Assembly (NCBI RefSeq): GCF_005484945.1
Contig: NZ_CP034035.1
Location: 1,860,001 to 1,924,000, forward strand
Source: Brenneria rubrifaciens
Lineage (GTDB): Bacteria; Pseudomonadota; Gammaproteobacteria; Enterobacterales; Enterobacteriaceae
Reading direction: 5' to 3'
Length of the DNA stretch: 64,000 bases
The notes beneath the pieces are model-generated. The model was not told the DNA's origin, did not search any database, and worked only from the letters and a program-made list of their open reading frames with translations. Below, one piece after another: positions 1 to 11,875 of this stretch; the first letter of the stretch is position 1; every line of letters starts with the position of its first letter. A program made the position numbers and the translations under genes.

Positions 1-633
1 CCACTGTTCTTTGGTTAGGGTTTTTACATCAAACTGATCGCGCGTTCTGCAATAGGTATTGCCCCCCATTCGACCAATCACATCCATCAATTGCTGATCG
101 ATATGCAGATTTTCAGGATTCACCGCGTCGCTGCGCACATAGACGCCGACCACTTCGCCGAGAATGATCTCGCGCGCCGCACCAACCTGCAGCGTGGTAT
201 GACGGCGGCACTCGAGGGCAGCGGGAGCCGCGAGAATGCGCGGGCTACGCACCATTTTGCCTGGCGTGGTTTCCAGGCCGGCTTCCTGTAACTCATCGAC
301 CTCCGGGCCAAATTTGATGGCGCAGATCTCCATCTGCTCAACCAGCGCATCGTCAACAATGTGCACGGTGAACTCACCGGTTTCGCGGATGTTGCGCGAG
401 GTGTCTTTGAAGCGCATGTCGGTATAGTTTTCAACACCAATCGCCACAATGGCCGGATCGTGCGTTAACACGTTGAAGAAGCTAAACGGACCGGCATTGG
501 GTAGGCCTTCCTTGCTAAGGGTGGTGACCAGCGCCACCGGGCGAGGGATCACCGTGCCGATCAGAATTTTGTAACGCTCACGCTCGCTTAACTCAGCAAA
601 GTCAAAATAGGTATGTCCTGGCATATCTTTCAT
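1..633 (-). CDS. Flavin reductase-like (FMN-binding split barrel) protein, partial at left edge
   Basis: Open from an ATG at 633 to the window edge (211 residues, no stop), so only the extreme C-terminus is missing. The N-terminal core with IGTVIPRPVALVTTL, then NAGPFSFFNVLTHDPAIVA and a conserved SDAVNPENLH/GRMGGNTY end, is typical of the DIM6/NTAB flavin reductase-like family, which binds FMN non-covalently in a split barrel. The start overlaps the stop of the upstream reading frame in a TAATG junction, so the gene was translationally coupled to a peptidase gene that is now only a fragment. Family assignment is firm. The substrate and the partner oxygenase, if any, are unknown. A second in-frame ATG at 624 is an alternative start. 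Confidence 0.8.
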   Translation of the reverse strand, partial: MKDMPGHTYFDFAELSERERYKILIGTVIPRPVALVTTLSKEGLPNAGPFSFFNVLTHDPAIVAIGVENYTDMRFKDTSRNIRETGEFTVHIVDDALVEQMEICAIKFGPEVDELQEAGLETTPGKMVRSPRILAAPAALECRRHTTLQVGAAREIILGEVVGVYVRSDAVNPENLHIDQQLMDVIGRMGGNTYCRTRDQFDVKTLTKEQW

Positions 634-1052
634 TATTTAACTCCCGCAGCAATGCGATGTGTTTCTAACGGTGTGTGGCGGCTAAGATTCTCAAAGCCAT
701 CTTTGGTGACAACGTAACAGTCACCAATGTTGCAGCCCGCTTTTAGCGGCTCAATCCATTGAGTATGAAGGACAAATACCATGCCTTCTTCCAGGCGATC
801 GTAGTTGTGGGATGAGATATTGAAGCTATTCTGTCCACCGGCCATGCCGACGGAATGGCCAAGATTCGGGTTGTGCGGGCCATAAGTGGCGGGATAGACG
901 TGCATCAATTTACGACCTTGCGCTTCCCAGTCGATATCACGGACATATTGCTGCGGGATCAGACGTGCGCCGCCGTCCGGCATCGGCGCCCAGTTGTACG
1001 GCATAGTGCGCGCTTTTGACTTGTATCTCAGACGTATAAATGAAAAATCCAC
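633..1052 (-). pseudogene. C-terminal remnant of an M24-family metallopeptidase
   Basis: The frame encodes about 125 residues resembling the C-terminal third of M24 (creatinase / Xaa-Pro aminopeptidase) proteins: LGHSVGM, then YDRLEEGMVFVLHTQW and a closing VVTKDGFENLS. Intact members run to about 400 residues. The N-terminal creatinase domain and the first metal-binding aspartates are absent. The open frame begins with a GTG inside the palindromic terminator of ychF, and its first dozen residues (encoded up to about 1013) look non-homologous, so the 5' part was probably deleted up to that point. The stop overlaps the ATG of the flavin reductase (TAATG). A functional short protein is unlikely because most of the metal centre is missing. 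Confidence 0.65.
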
Positions 1053-1069
1053 GCAATTGCGTGGATTTT
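1044..1069 (-). terminator. Perfect 26-bp palindrome, terminator of the pth-ychF unit
   Basis: AAAATCCACGC and GCGTGGATTTT arms meet at AATT, giving a perfect palindrome with A- and T-tracts on both sides. It lies about 60 bp after the ychF stop and can terminate in either direction. It also marks the breakpoint of the beheaded peptidase gene. Confidence 0.75.
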
Positions 1070-1127
1070 AGGGTGTTTGTCAGCCTTGATGAGATTCGAT
1101 GAAACCTCATAAGACAGCTGAAGCTAC

Positions 1128-2219
1128 TTAGACGTTGAACAAAAAGTTCATCACGTCGCCATCTTTTACGATGTACTCTTTGCCTTCTGAGCGCATTTTC
1201 CCGGCTTCTTTGGCACCTTGCTCGCCTCTATAGGCAATAAAGTCTTCATAGGAGATGGTTTGTGCGCGGATAAAACCCTTTTCAAAGTCGGTATGAATCT
1301 TGCCTGCCGCCTGCGGCGCGGTAGCGCCGATCGGGATGGTCCAGGCACGGACTTCTTTAACGCCGGCGGTGAAGTAGGTTTGCAGGTTCAGCAGTTCGTA
1401 GCCTGCGCGGATCACACGGTTCAGCCCTGGTTCTTCCAGTCCCAATTCAGCCATAAATTCCGCACGGTCGGCATCGTCCAGTTCAGCGATATCTGATTCA
1501 ACCGCCGCACATACGGCCACGACAACCGAACCTTCTTTTGCCGCAATTTCGCGGACTTTATCGAGGTAGGGGTTATTCTCGAAACCATCTTCGTTAACGT
1601 TAGCGATATACATGGTTGGCTTCAGGGTCAGGAAGCTCAGGTAGCGGATGGCGGCTTTGTCTTCATCCGTCAGATCCAGTGAACGCAGCATACCCGCGTT
1701 TTCCAACTGCGGCAGGCATTTTTCCAGCGCGGCCAGTTCAGCTTTGGCATCTTTATCGCCGCCTTTGGCTCTCTTCTGTACGCGATGTATCGCCCGTTCG
1801 CAGGTGTCGAGGTCAGATAACGCCAACTCGGTGTTGATGACGTCGATATCGTCAGCCGGGTCAACTTTATTATTCACATGGATAATGTTGTCGTTTTCAA
1901 AACAACGTACGACATGGCCGATGGCTTCTGTTTCACGGATGTTGGTCAGAAACTGATTACCCAGCCCTTCGCCCTTAGATGCGCCTTTTACCAGACCGGC
2001 GATATCAACAAACTCCATGGTCGTGGGGAGAATACGCTGAGGCTTGACGATTTCGGCCAGTTTATCCAGACGCGGATCGGGCATTGGCACCACGCCGGTA
2101 TTCGGCTCAATGGTGCAAAACGGGAAATTGGCCGCTTCGATACCGGCTTTGGTCAACGCATTGAACAGAGTGGATTTACCGACGTTAGGCAGCCCGACGA
2201 TACCGCATTTGAATCCCAT
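1128..2219 (-). CDS. ychF: Redox-responsive ATPase YchF
   Basis: Obg-related P-loop NTPase of 363 residues, the usual length. Residues 9-17 are the Walker A loop (GLPNVGKST). The G3 region carries [17 protein letters not shown] near residue 70-85. The NKxD position reads NVNE, the change that makes YchF prefer ATP over GTP. A C-terminal TGS domain ends in [12 protein letters not shown]. The family binds ribosomes and is linked to oxidative-stress and translation-start control. It lies 130 bp downstream of pth on the same strand, the conserved pth-ychF pairing. Nothing unusual is seen. Confidence 0.98.
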   Translation of the reverse strand: MGFKCGIVGLPNVGKSTLFNALTKAGIEAANFPFCTIEPNTGVVPMPDPRLDKLAEIVKPQRILPTTMEFVDIAGLVKGASKGEGLGNQFLTNIRETEAIGHVVRCFENDNIIHVNNKVDPADDIDVINTELALSDLDTCERAIHRVQKRAKGGDKDAKAELAALEKCLPQLENAGMLRSLDLTDEDKAAIRYLSFLTLKPTMYIANVNEDGFENNPYLDKVREIAAKEGSVVVAVCAAVESDIAELDDADRAEFMAELGLEEPGLNRVIRAGYELLNLQTYFTAGVKEVRAWTIPIGATAPQAAGKIHTDFEKGFIRAQTISYEDFIAYRGEQGAKEAGKMRSEGKEYIVKDGDVMNFLFNV

Positions 2220-2349
2220 GTTTATATCACCTCAACTAACTTATTAATCAGGCAATTACTTTCGATTGCCTGTCAGAAAGAAAATATTGCGGCCGATTAT
2301 ACACGGAATGACGATTTATCTCGATCTGCCATCTGAATCGACGGAGAAA

Positions 2350-2937
2350 TTATGCCGCTTTAAATGCGTGTAACCGGTTCATGGCTTTCACCATATCTTC
2401 TTTCAGCAGGATCTCAGTACAGCGAACGGCTTCATCAATGGCGCCATCGATCAGTGTTTGTTCGCTAAACGGCGGTTTTCCCAGTACAAAACCGGTAACT
2501 TTATTTCTGTCGCCCGGATGCCCGATGCCGATACGTAATCGGTGGAAATTAGGGTTATTGCCCAGCTTGCTGATGATGTCTTTCAGCCCGTTGTGTCCGC
2601 CGTGGCCACCACCCTGTTTGAGTTTGGCAATACCCGGCAATAAGTCCAGTTCATCATGGGCGACAAGTATTTCATCAGGTTGAATGCGATAAAATGTGGC
2701 CATTGCCGCCACGGACTTGCCGCTCAGGTTCATAAAGGTCGTGGGAACCAGCAAGCGGATGTCATGACCGGCAAGCGTTAAACGTGATGTATAACCGAAG
2801 AATTTGCCTTCTTCTTTCAGCGTCTGGCGGTAAGTGTCCGCCAGACGGTCAACGTACCAAGCGCCGGCGTTATGGCGGGTAACGGCATATTCAGCGCCAG
2901 GGTTGGCCAGACCAACGATTAATTTAATGCTACTCAC
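2350..2937 (-). CDS. pth: Peptidyl-tRNA hydrolase
   Basis: Cytosolic esterase that frees tRNA from prematurely released peptidyl-tRNA. It has 195 residues, as in E. coli. The catalytic His22 lies in TRHNAG with Asn12 in [15 protein letters not shown] supplies the partner Asp; [12 protein letters not shown] and TFMNLSG form the substrate cleft. It is the first gene of the pth-ychF unit, divergent from ychH. All catalytic residues are present. Confidence 0.98.
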   Translation of the reverse strand: MSSIKLIVGLANPGAEYAVTRHNAGAWYVDRLADTYRQTLKEEGKFFGYTSRLTLAGHDIRLLVPTTFMNLSGKSVAAMATFYRIQPDEILVAHDELDLLPGIAKLKQGGGHGGHNGLKDIISKLGNNPNFHRLRIGIGHPGDRNKVTGFVLGKPPFSEQTLIDGAIDEAVRCTEILLKEDMVKAMNRLHAFKAA

Positions 2938-3248
2938 GATATATTCCAGATTGCGCGTATTTCAAATAACGCCGCGTGATTTAAATGAGCAATGAAGTGC
3001 GATAGTTTACACATAGGGCAGGTTAAACGCCAAATATCAACTGAATGAAATGAATTAATATCAACAGGAAACTATTTATGGTTTTGTGTTTTTATTTATT
3101 TAAACGTAAAAAAATATGAATTTTAATCGCTATATCTGTGATCTTTACCGCAATCATTCGTCCGGCATAGTCTATAATTACATCAATGCAAAAAGGAAGA
3201 TTATAGCAATATCTTTATTCATCCACAGAGTTGATCTGGAGGTGACAG
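2938..3248. promoter_or_regulatory. Divergent pth / ychH control region with candidate class II CRP promoter
   Basis: The 311-bp gap between pth and ychH contains no gene. Upstream of ychH a TATAAT at 3173-3178 lacks a recognisable -35 box. Instead TGTGA-N6-CCGCA at 3137-3152 matches the CRP site at 8 of 10 conserved bases. Its centre lies about 41 bp before the start point predicted from the -10 box, the class II CRP geometry. A CRP-dependent ychH promoter is inferred. The pth promoter on the other strand was not resolved. The left half is AT-rich. Confidence 0.45.
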
Positions 3249-3518
3249 ATGAAACGTAAAAAAGTGACCCTATTAGGCAATGTGTTGATGGGTATTGGTA
3301 TGATCCTGATGATTGGCGGTATTGTTTTTTCCATTGTCAGCCAGTTTCCTGAACTGAATTTGCCAAAATCCATGATGTACAGTGATCTTGTGAGTATTTT
3401 TGCTGGCGCTATTTCCTGGCTGGTCGGCGCCCGTATCAGCGGACGTGAGGCGGTCGCCGATCGTTACTGGTGGGTGAAACACTTTGACAAACGTTGCCAG
3501 CGTCAGCGGCATTCATAA
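3249..3518 (+). CDS. ychH: Stress-induced inner-membrane protein YchH
   Basis: 89-residue DUF2583 protein. Two hydrophobic segments (about residues 8-30 and 45-62) flank a short loop, followed by a basic tail (WWVKHFDKRCQRQRH). The N-terminus MKRKKVTLLGNVLMGIGM is characteristic. A GGAGGTG ribosome site lies 8 bp before ATG. E. coli YchH is a stress-induced membrane protein; its molecular role is unclear. It stands alone between pth and prs, as in related genomes. Confidence 0.93.
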   Translation: MKRKKVTLLGNVLMGIGMILMIGGIVFSIVSQFPELNLPKSMMYSDLVSIFAGAISWLVGARISGREAVADRYWWVKHFDKRCQRQRHS

Positions 3519-3544
3519 ATAGATCTAGTAGAACAATTTTGAGA

Positions 3545-3574
3545 GCCGCTCTAGCCTCGCTATGGCGGTTTTTT
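3545..3574 (+). terminator. ychH terminator
   Basis: A short stem-loop (GCCGC/GCGGT with inner AGC/GCT pairing) is followed directly by TTTTTTC, 27 bp after the ychH stop. Confidence 0.6.
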
Positions 3575-3593
3575 CTTATCTCATCGATATTAT

Positions 3594-3624
3594 AACAACG
3601 CCACCGGGAAAAGGTGGCGTTGTT
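3594..3624 (-). terminator. prs terminator
   Basis: A 12-bp perfect stem (AACAACGCCACC / GGTGGCGTTGTT) encloses a 7-base loop, 36 bp beyond the prs stop and convergent with ychH. The T-tract on the minus strand is short. Confidence 0.7.
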
Positions 3625-3659
3625 GCTCGTTATTAACTGTGACTCAGCTAAAAAAACGA

Positions 3660-4727
<1,068 letters not shown>

Positions 4728-4748
4728 TCAGTAACAGAGCGGGTATTA

Positions 4749-5627
4749 TCAGACCTGAAATTGCCCGGAAAGTGCGCGTTGCAACGGCGAGACATTAACG
4801 CCTCGCGCAACAAAGCCGTTTAACCATTCCGGAGCCTGGCCAAGCACCCGACGGGCTTCGGACTCGGTGTCGAATTCAGCAAACACACAAGCCCCCGTTC
4901 CTGTCAGGCGCGCCGGGGCGTATTCTAACAGCCATGAAAGTAGCTGTTCAACCTCACGAAAACGTTTTCTTGCAATAGCCTCACAATCATTGACGAAGGT
5001 CTGTTTTAATAACGTCTCTAAAGATCTTACCGGCGAATCCCGTTTTAACTGTGGATCGCCAAAAATCAGTGAGGTGGCGATGCTGATTCCGGGGTGAGCG
5101 ACCAAATACCATTTTTCCGGCGGGGTGGCGGGCGTCAGTTTTTCGCCGACGCCTTGCGCAAACGCGGCATGGCCATGGACAAACACCGGCACATCGGCCC
5201 CGAGCTGCAAGCCCAGCGCGGCCAGCGTATCCGCCCCCAATCCGCACGCCCACAACCGATTCAGCGCGACCAGCACGGTGGCCGCATTGGAGGAGCCGCC
5301 GCCCAGCCCTCCGCCCATCGGAAGACATTTTTCAATGCGAATATCCGCGCCGAAGCGGGCGGGGTGAAGACCGTGCCGTAAGCAGTGCTGCTGCAAAAGC
5401 CGGGCGGCGCGGACAATCAGGTTCTGCTCGTCTTCAATACCAGCAATCGGTGTCAGCAGATTAATGTTGTCATCCTGACGAGGCGTGATGGTCAGCGTGT
5501 CGCCATAGTCCAGAAACTGAAACAGCGTTTGCAGCAGATGATAACCGTCCGCCCGTCGGCCAGTAATATAAAGAAAAAGATTGAGTTTGGCAGGTGAAGG
5601 CCATTTTTCAATGCAATGGGGTTGCAT
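4749..5627 (-). CDS. ispE: 4-diphosphocytidyl-2-C-methyl-D-erythritol kinase
   Basis: GHMP-family kinase of the MEP isoprenoid pathway that phosphorylates the 2-hydroxyl of CDP-ME. It has 292 residues. The N-terminus [17 protein letters not shown] carries the substrate-binding Lys, [14 protein letters not shown] is the ATP-binding GHMP motif, and [12 protein letters not shown] is the C-terminal glycine loop. It starts 3 bp after the lolB stop, so the two are co-transcribed. Confidence 0.97.
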   Translation of the reverse strand: MQPHCIEKWPSPAKLNLFLYITGRRADGYHLLQTLFQFLDYGDTLTITPRQDDNINLLTPIAGIEDEQNLIVRAARLLQQHCLRHGLHPARFGADIRIEKCLPMGGGLGGGSSNAATVLVALNRLWACGLGADTLAALGLQLGADVPVFVHGHAAFAQGVGEKLTPATPPEKWYLVAHPGISIATSLIFGDPQLKRDSPVRSLETLLKQTFVNDCEAIARKRFREVEQLLSWLLEYAPARLTGTGACVFAEFDTESEARRVLGQAPEWLNGFVARGVNVSPLQRALSGQFQV

Positions 5628-5630
5628 GGA

Positions 5631-6254
5631 TTAGTTTACCGTCCAGTTATCCATTTTTAATTTGATACGCTGTTCACCCTGAACCAGCTCAAGGCTATCC
5701 GGCAAGGGCGGATTCACCTTCTGATTATAACTCTGGTAGATAACGGTCCAGCTTTGGTTTCCCTGACGATAAGTCAGTTTATTCAGCAGATAACGATCGT
5801 CGAGCGAGAAGTCGGTGGCATCCCCTGGCAGACCGATGATCCACTGACGTAAATTATCCAGGGGAATCGCCATGCCGGTCAGTTGTCGCACCATGTATTC
5901 GGCATTTTTACCCACATAACGTTTTCCCTGATTGTCGGTGATTTGTACGCCATCCGGTTGAGTACGAAGTTCCAGTTCCGTGCTGCCCAGCGGGTTGGTG
6001 AGCAGCAGGCGATAACGCTGCGCCGACGATTCTTGCCAGAAAAAACGGGCATATAGTTTTTTACTATCGGAGATATAGGCAAAGGAACCGCGGGTCTGAT
6101 ATTGGTCCAATTCCCGTACTTTTTGTTGATGCTGTTGCCACGCTGGAGAGGTGGGGCTTTTCCCCGATCCGGTGGGTTGATTGATGCTACAGGCGGTCAG
6201 TAACAGACTGGCTAACGGTAGTAACCGCAGGCAACGGACGGTATTTATCGGCAT
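5631..6254 (-). CDS. lolB: Outer-membrane lipoprotein receptor LolB
   Basis: Final acceptor of the Lol pathway; it takes lipoproteins from LolA and inserts them in the outer membrane. The start at 6254 gives [12 protein letters not shown] and 207 residues, equal to E. coli LolB; an ATG 18 bp upstream would add MIGSRD. A lipobox LLTAC predicts lipidation near residue 22, followed by SIN (no Asp at +2, so outer-membrane sorting). Internal landmarks are [28 protein letters not shown] and the C-terminal RIKLKMDNW. Divergent from hemA. Confidence 0.96.
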   Translation of the reverse strand: MPINTVRCLRLLPLASLLLTACSINQPTGSGKSPTSPAWQQHQQKVRELDQYQTRGSFAYISDSKKLYARFFWQESSAQRYRLLLTNPLGSTELELRTQPDGVQITDNQGKRYVGKNAEYMVRQLTGMAIPLDNLRQWIIGLPGDATDFSLDDRYLLNKLTYRQGNQSWTVIYQSYNQKVNPPLPDSLELVQGEQRIKLKMDNWTVN

Positions 6255-6465
6255 GTCGCGTGATCCTATCAATCGTATTAAGTACCACAGAGTGTGTCAC
6301 GCTAACGGGCTTGCCGTTTAGCGTCAACGTTTCTATTTACTGTCACAAAGAATATACCTCATAGGGAGGCATCGCGCGCCGTCGCTTTTCTTGCTCTTCC
6401 GCATCAAGTAGAATGCCTCTCAGACCAAACCCATACTAACACCGGTATTACTCAAGAATTGTTCA

Positions 6466-7725
6466 ATGACCCTGCTTGCGCTTGGTATTAATCACAAAAC
6501 TGCTCCTGTTTCTTTGCGGGAACGCGTTGTCTTCTCGCCGGATACGCTGGAGCAGGCTCTCCATAGCCTGTTACAGCAGCCGCTGGTGCAGGGCGGTGTA
6601 CTGTTGTCGACGTGCAACCGCACCGAACTGTACCTGAGCATTGAGGCGCAGCAGGAAAACCAGCTTGAGCAATTGATTGACTGGTTATGTCAATACCATC
6701 ATCTGGACCCGGATGAGGTTAGCCAAAGTCTTTACTGGCATCAGGATAATGCGGCTGTCAGCCATCTGATGCGAGTTGCCAGCGGGCTGGATTCGCTGGT
6801 GCTGGGCGAACCTCAGATTTTGGGACAGGTGAAGAAAGCCTTTGCGGAGTCGCAACGCGGGCAGTGGCTTTCCGGTGAACTGGAGCGGATGTTCCAAAAA
6901 TCCTTTACCGTGGCCAAGCGAGTTCGCACTGAAACCGACATCGGCGCCAGTGCGGTGTCGGTGGCGTTCGCGGCCTGTACGTTGGCGAGGCAGATTTTTG
7001 AATCGCTGGCCGAAATCAACGTGCTGCTGGTCGGCGCGGGTGAAACCATTGAACTGGTTGCCCGTCATCTGCGTGAACATCGGGTTCAGCGTATGGTGAT
7101 AGCCAACCGTACCCGCGAGCGCGCTCAGGCGTTGGCGACAGAAGTCGGTGCGGAAGTCATCACGTTGGCTGAACTCGACGAAGAACTCGCCCATGCGGAT
7201 ATTGTCATCAGTTCGACGGCCAGTACGCTGCCGATTATTGGGAAAGGGATGATGGAAAGGACGCTGAAGGCCAGACGCAACCAGCCGATGTTAATGGTGG
7301 ATATTGCGGTTCCTCGTGATATTGAACCGGAAGTCGGCAAGTTGCCTAACGTCTACCTTTATAGCGTTGACGATCTGCACGCCATTATTCAGCACAATCT
7401 CGCACAGCGTAAAACCGCCGCTATTCAGGCTGAATCGATTGTTCAGCAGGAAAGCGCCGACTTTATGGCCTGGCTGCGATCTCAGTCCGCTGTTGAAACC
7501 ATCCGTGATTACCGTGCGCAGGCCGATGAACTGCGAGCGGAAATGACAGCCAAAGCGCTGGCCGCCATTCAGCAAGGCAGCGACGTTGAAACGGTGATTC
7601 AGGAACTGACGCACCGGTTAACCAATCGTTTGATCCATGCTCCTACCAAATCTCTCCAGCAGGCCGCTCGCGATGGCGATCTGCATCGTTTACAAATTTT
7701 ACGCGACAGCCTTGGGCTGGACTAG
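6466..7725 (+). CDS. hemA: Glutamyl-tRNA reductase
   Basis: First committed step of C5-pathway tetrapyrrole synthesis: NADPH-dependent reduction of Glu-tRNA to glutamate semialdehyde. It has 419 residues. Cys50 in STCNRTE is the thioester nucleophile. The NADPH-binding fold has [12 protein letters not shown] near residue 185, and a C-terminal dimerisation helix ends in [12 protein letters not shown]. The early Leu-rich N-terminus is known as the Lon/ClpAP degron in enteric HemA. prfA follows after 32 bp, the conserved hemA-prfA-prmC order. Confidence 0.98.
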   Translation: MTLLALGINHKTAPVSLRERVVFSPDTLEQALHSLLQQPLVQGGVLLSTCNRTELYLSIEAQQENQLEQLIDWLCQYHHLDPDEVSQSLYWHQDNAAVSHLMRVASGLDSLVLGEPQILGQVKKAFAESQRGQWLSGELERMFQKSFTVAKRVRTETDIGASAVSVAFAACTLARQIFESLAEINVLLVGAGETIELVARHLREHRVQRMVIANRTRERAQALATEVGAEVITLAELDEELAHADIVISSTASTLPIIGKGMMERTLKARRNQPMLMVDIAVPRDIEPEVGKLPNVYLYSVDDLHAIIQHNLAQRKTAAIQAESIVQQESADFMAWLRSQSAVETIRDYRAQADELRAEMTAKALAAIQQGSDVETVIQELTHRLTNRLIHAPTKSLQQAARDGDLHRLQILRDSLGLD

Positions 7726-7757
7726 CATTCATCTCTTAACAGGATTTAACAGCCCGC

Positions 7758-8840
7758 ATGAAGCCTTCTATTGTTGCTAAACTGGAAGCGTTACAAGAAC
7801 GCCATGAGGAAGTTCAGGCTTTACTCGGCGAGTCCAGCGTGATTGCTGATATGGACCGTTTTCGCACCTTGTCGCGTGAATACGCGCAGCTCACAGATAT
7901 TACTCGCTGTTTCCAACAATGGCAGCAGGTACAGGAAGATATACAGACTGCAGCGTTAATGTTGGATGATGCGGAAATGCGTGAAATGGCTCAGGACGAG
8001 TTAAAGCAAGCCAAAACCGCCAGCGAAGCGCTGGAACAGCAGCTTCAGATGCTGCTGTTGCCGAAAGATCCCGATGATGAACGGGGGTGTTTTCTCGAGG
8101 TTCGCGCGGGAACGGGGGGCGATGAGGCGGCAATTTTTGCCGGCGATCTTTTCCGTATGTACAGCCGTTACGCCGAAGCCCGCCGCTGGCGGATTGAAAT
8201 CATAAGCGCCAGCGAGGGTGAACATGGCGGTTATAAAGAAGTCATTGCAAAAGTTTCCGGTGATGGCGTTTACGGTCAGCTTAAGTTCGAGTCAGGCGGC
8301 CACCGCGTTCAGCGTGTTCCGGCAACGGAATCCCAGGGACGCATTCACACCTCAGCCTGTACCGTGGCGGTGATGCCGGAAATTCCAGAAGCCGAACTGC
8401 CGGAAATCAGCCCTGCCGATCTGCGTATTGATACCTTCCGTTCTTCCGGCGCGGGTGGTCAGCACGTTAACACCACCGATTCCGCCATTCGTATTACCCA
8501 CCTGCCGACGGGTATTGTGGTGGAGTGCCAGGATGAGCGTTCGCAGCACAAAAACAAGGCTAAAGCGCTATCCGTGTTGGGGGCGCGTATCCGTGCGGCA
8601 GAAGTGCAAAAACGCCAGCAGGAAGAAGCGTCTACCCGCCGTAATCTGCTCGGCAGCGGCGATCGCTCGGATCGTATCCGTACGTACAATTTTCCACAGG
8701 GAAGGGTGACCGACCATCGCATCAACCTGACGCTTTACCGCCTGGATGAAGCCATGGAAGGAAAACTGGATATGCTGATTCAACCTGTGGTGCAGGAATA
8801 TCAGGCTGATCAGCTTGCCGCGCTGTCCGAGCAGGAATAA
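7758..8840 (+). CDS. prfA: Peptide chain release factor 1
   Basis: Decodes UAA and UAG and triggers peptidyl-tRNA hydrolysis. It has 360 residues, standard length. The anticodon-like tripeptide PAT occurs in [14 protein letters not shown]. The catalytic GGQ lies in [15 protein letters not shown] near residue 235, the glutamine that PrmC methylates. It shares its stop with the next start (TAATG), coupling it to its own modifying enzyme. Confidence 0.99.
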   Translation: MKPSIVAKLEALQERHEEVQALLGESSVIADMDRFRTLSREYAQLTDITRCFQQWQQVQEDIQTAALMLDDAEMREMAQDELKQAKTASEALEQQLQMLLLPKDPDDERGCFLEVRAGTGGDEAAIFAGDLFRMYSRYAEARRWRIEIISASEGEHGGYKEVIAKVSGDGVYGQLKFESGGHRVQRVPATESQGRIHTSACTVAVMPEIPEAELPEISPADLRIDTFRSSGAGGQHVNTTDSAIRITHLPTGIVVECQDERSQHKNKAKALSVLGARIRAAEVQKRQQEEASTRRNLLGSGDRSDRIRTYNFPQGRVTDHRINLTLYRLDEAMEGKLDMLIQPVVQEYQADQLAALSEQE

Positions 8841-9700
8841 TGAATTATCAAGCCTGGTTAAGTTCGGCGACGACACGTCTTGCCGCCGGGGAAAGCCCGA
8901 AGCGCGATGCCGAGGTGTTGCTGAGTTTTGTCACCGGCAAAGCGCGTACCTTTCTGTTGGCATTTGGCGAGACGCTATTGACAGCAGCGCAGCAGCAGCA
9001 GTTGGAGTCCTTACTGGCGCGGCGCATTGAGGGCGAACCTATCGCCTATCTGATCGGCGAGCGTGAATTTTGGTCGCTATCGCTTGCTGTGTCACCCGCG
9101 ACATTGATTCCCCGGCCGGATACGGAGTGTCTGGTTGAACAGGCGTTGAACCGGTTGCCGGCCGAAGCCGCCACCGTACTGGATTTAGGCACCGGAACGG
9201 GGGCAATCGCATTGTCCATCGCCAGCGAACGACCTGATTGTCAGGTGACAGGTATCGACATTCAGCCAGCGGCCGTCGCGTTGGCTCAGCATAACGCGGC
9301 CCGATTGAACATAAAGAATACCCGCTTTCTACAGGGCAACTGGTTTTCGCCATTGACCTCGGCGCGTTTTATGTTGATTGTCAGTAATCCGCCTTATATT
9401 GATGCCGCCGATATTCATCTTACCCAGGGGGATGTGCGCTTTGAGCCTGTCAGCGCGCTGATCGCAGCAGAAGAAGGTCTGGCCGATCTGCGCTTTATCA
9501 TTGACAATTCAGAGGATTATTTACAGCCAGGGGGATGGTTATTGCTCGAGCATGGCTGGCGTCAGGGGGCCGCGGTACGTCAGCTTCTGCGACAGAAAGG
9601 GTTTTCACATATTGAAACCTGTCAGGATTACGGCGGTAATGACCGTGTTTCGCTCGGACAGTGGACGGAGACAATAACAGCAATGCTAAATCAGGAGTAA
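8840..9700 (+). CDS. prmC: Release factor glutamine N5-methyltransferase
   Basis: Methylates the GGQ glutamine of RF1 and RF2 with SAM. It has 286 residues: an N-terminal helical domain, then a class I methyltransferase fold with motif I LDLGTGTGAIALSIA and the glutamine-specific NPPY motif in VSNPPYID. The start overlaps the prfA stop by one base (TAATG). Confidence 0.98.
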   Translation: MNYQAWLSSATTRLAAGESPKRDAEVLLSFVTGKARTFLLAFGETLLTAAQQQQLESLLARRIEGEPIAYLIGEREFWSLSLAVSPATLIPRPDTECLVEQALNRLPAEAATVLDLGTGTGAIALSIASERPDCQVTGIDIQPAAVALAQHNAARLNIKNTRFLQGNWFSPLTSARFMLIVSNPPYIDAADIHLTQGDVRFEPVSALIAAEEGLADLRFIIDNSEDYLQPGGWLLLEHGWRQGAAVRQLLRQKGFSHIETCQDYGGNDRVSLGQWTETITAMLNQE

Positions 9701-9706
9701 ACTCGC

Positions 9707-10099
9707 GTGGCGTTTTTTCTGGGTTTTGCCTATTTGCATATGATGGCTGTCGGCGTCAGTCTATTTCTTTTCGTGCTGCGTTTCTTCTGGTTATGTCGTC
9801 AGTCAGCCATATTGCAGCAGCGCTGGGTGAGGAGATTACCGCATATTAATGATACGTTGCTGTTGCTCAGTGGCGTAGGGTTAATTTTTCTTAACCATGT
9901 TTATCCGTTCACTGATGAACAAAGCTGGCTGACGGAGAAACTGTTTGGCGTTATTATTTATATCCTCCTTGGCTCAATTGCTTTGGGGAAACGCCCGCGC
10001 AGCCAAAAGGTTCGCTGGCTGGCGTTTATATTCGCCTTGGTATGCTTTTATCTGGTCATGCAGATATCGCTTAGCAAGTTACCGTTGCTGATGGAATAA
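9707..10099 (+). CDS. sirB2: SirB2-family inner-membrane protein
   Basis: 130 residues with four predicted transmembrane helices (about 5-25, 45-63, 77-92 and 104-122) and polar connectors, matching the SirB/YchQ family. The start is GTG, 6 bp after the prmC stop, with AGGAG overlapping that stop. In Salmonella the name comes from an effect on invasion-gene expression; the molecular function is not established. It sits between prmC and sirB1 as in E. coli (ychQ-ychA). Confidence 0.9.
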   Translation: MAFFLGFAYLHMMAVGVSLFLFVLRFFWLCRQSAILQQRWVRRLPHINDTLLLLSGVGLIFLNHVYPFTDEQSWLTEKLFGVIIYILLGSIALGKRPRSQKVRWLAFIFALVCFYLVMQISLSKLPLLME

Positions 10100-10101
10100 C
10101 T

Positions 10102-10911
10102 ATGAGTTCTATTGCTGATTTTGAATTCAACCGTTCACAGTTAAGTGAAGGTGTCGTACTCGTTTCACTGGCTATTCGTCGTGACTTCCCCGCTCAGAAT
10201 GTGCGACAAAATCTGCAACAACTGGTTGATGAAGCCCGTTATGTTATCGCTGACGATCTTGAACAGGATCGTCAGCTTGAGAAATTGATTGAGCTTTTTT
10301 TTCACACCTGGGGATTTGGCGGGGCCAGTGGCGTGTACCGGCTTTCGGATGTGCTGTGGCTGGATAAAGTGCTTGAATCACGCCAGGGGATGCCGGTTTC
10401 TTTAGGGATAATTTTTCTGCATATCGCCCATGAGCTCGGCCTGCCGTTGATGCCTGTTATTTTCCCAACCCAATTGATTCTGCGGGCTGACTGGATGGAT
10501 GAAGAAATGTGGCTGATCAACCCGTTAAATGGCGACACGTTGAGCGAACACATCCTGGATGTGTGGCTCAAAGGCAACATTAGCCCGTCATCCCGGCTGA
10601 TGGATGAGGATTTGGACGAAGCCGAGAATGTGCTGATTGTCCGCAAGATGCTGGATACGCTGAAAATTGCCCTGATGGAAGAAAAGCAGATGGAACTGGC
10701 CCTGAGAGCCAGTGAAGCGGTGTTGCAGTTTGACCCCGATGATCCTTATGAAATTCGCGATCGCGGCCTGATATACGCCCAGTTGGATTGCGATCACATC
10801 GCGCTGTCCGATCTCAACTATTTTGTTGAGCAGTGCCCTGAAGACCCGGTGAGTGAAATGATCAAGGTTCAGATTCACTCCATAGAGCAAAAACATATTG
10901 TCTTACATTGA
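10102..10911 (+). CDS. sirB1: SirB1 / YchA transglutaminase-like, TPR protein
   Basis: 269-residue UPF0162 protein. The N-terminal two thirds is a transglutaminase-like fold containing SRQGMPVSLGIIFLHIAHEL and LPLMPVIFPTQLILR. The C-terminal part (about 190-265) has TPR-like helices (RASEAVLQFDPDDPYEIRDR). It starts 2 bp after sirB2. The canonical cysteine nucleophile is not obvious, so enzymatic activity is uncertain. It is the last gene before kdsA in the conserved run. Confidence 0.92.
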   Translation: MSSIADFEFNRSQLSEGVVLVSLAIRRDFPAQNVRQNLQQLVDEARYVIADDLEQDRQLEKLIELFFHTWGFGGASGVYRLSDVLWLDKVLESRQGMPVSLGIIFLHIAHELGLPLMPVIFPTQLILRADWMDEEMWLINPLNGDTLSEHILDVWLKGNISPSSRLMDEDLDEAENVLIVRKMLDTLKIALMEEKQMELALRASEAVLQFDPDDPYEIRDRGLIYAQLDCDHIALSDLNYFVEQCPEDPVSEMIKVQIHSIEQKHIVLH

Positions 10912-10969
10912 TAGGGTTTTGCATTGAGTGCATGTTTAATTTATTCAATTTCGAGTTATCCGACATTAA

Positions 10970-11833
<864 letters not shown>

Positions 11834-11847
11834 GCGCTTATGGTGTC

Positions 11848-11875
11848 ACCTGCGCGTTTCTACAAACGTGCAGGT
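11848..11875 (+). terminator. kdsA terminator-like hairpin
   Basis: A 12-bp stem with one G-T wobble (ACCTGCGCGTTT / AAACGTGCAGGT) and 4-base loop lies 14 bp after the kdsA stop. A T-rich stretch follows but no clean U-run. Confidence 0.55.
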
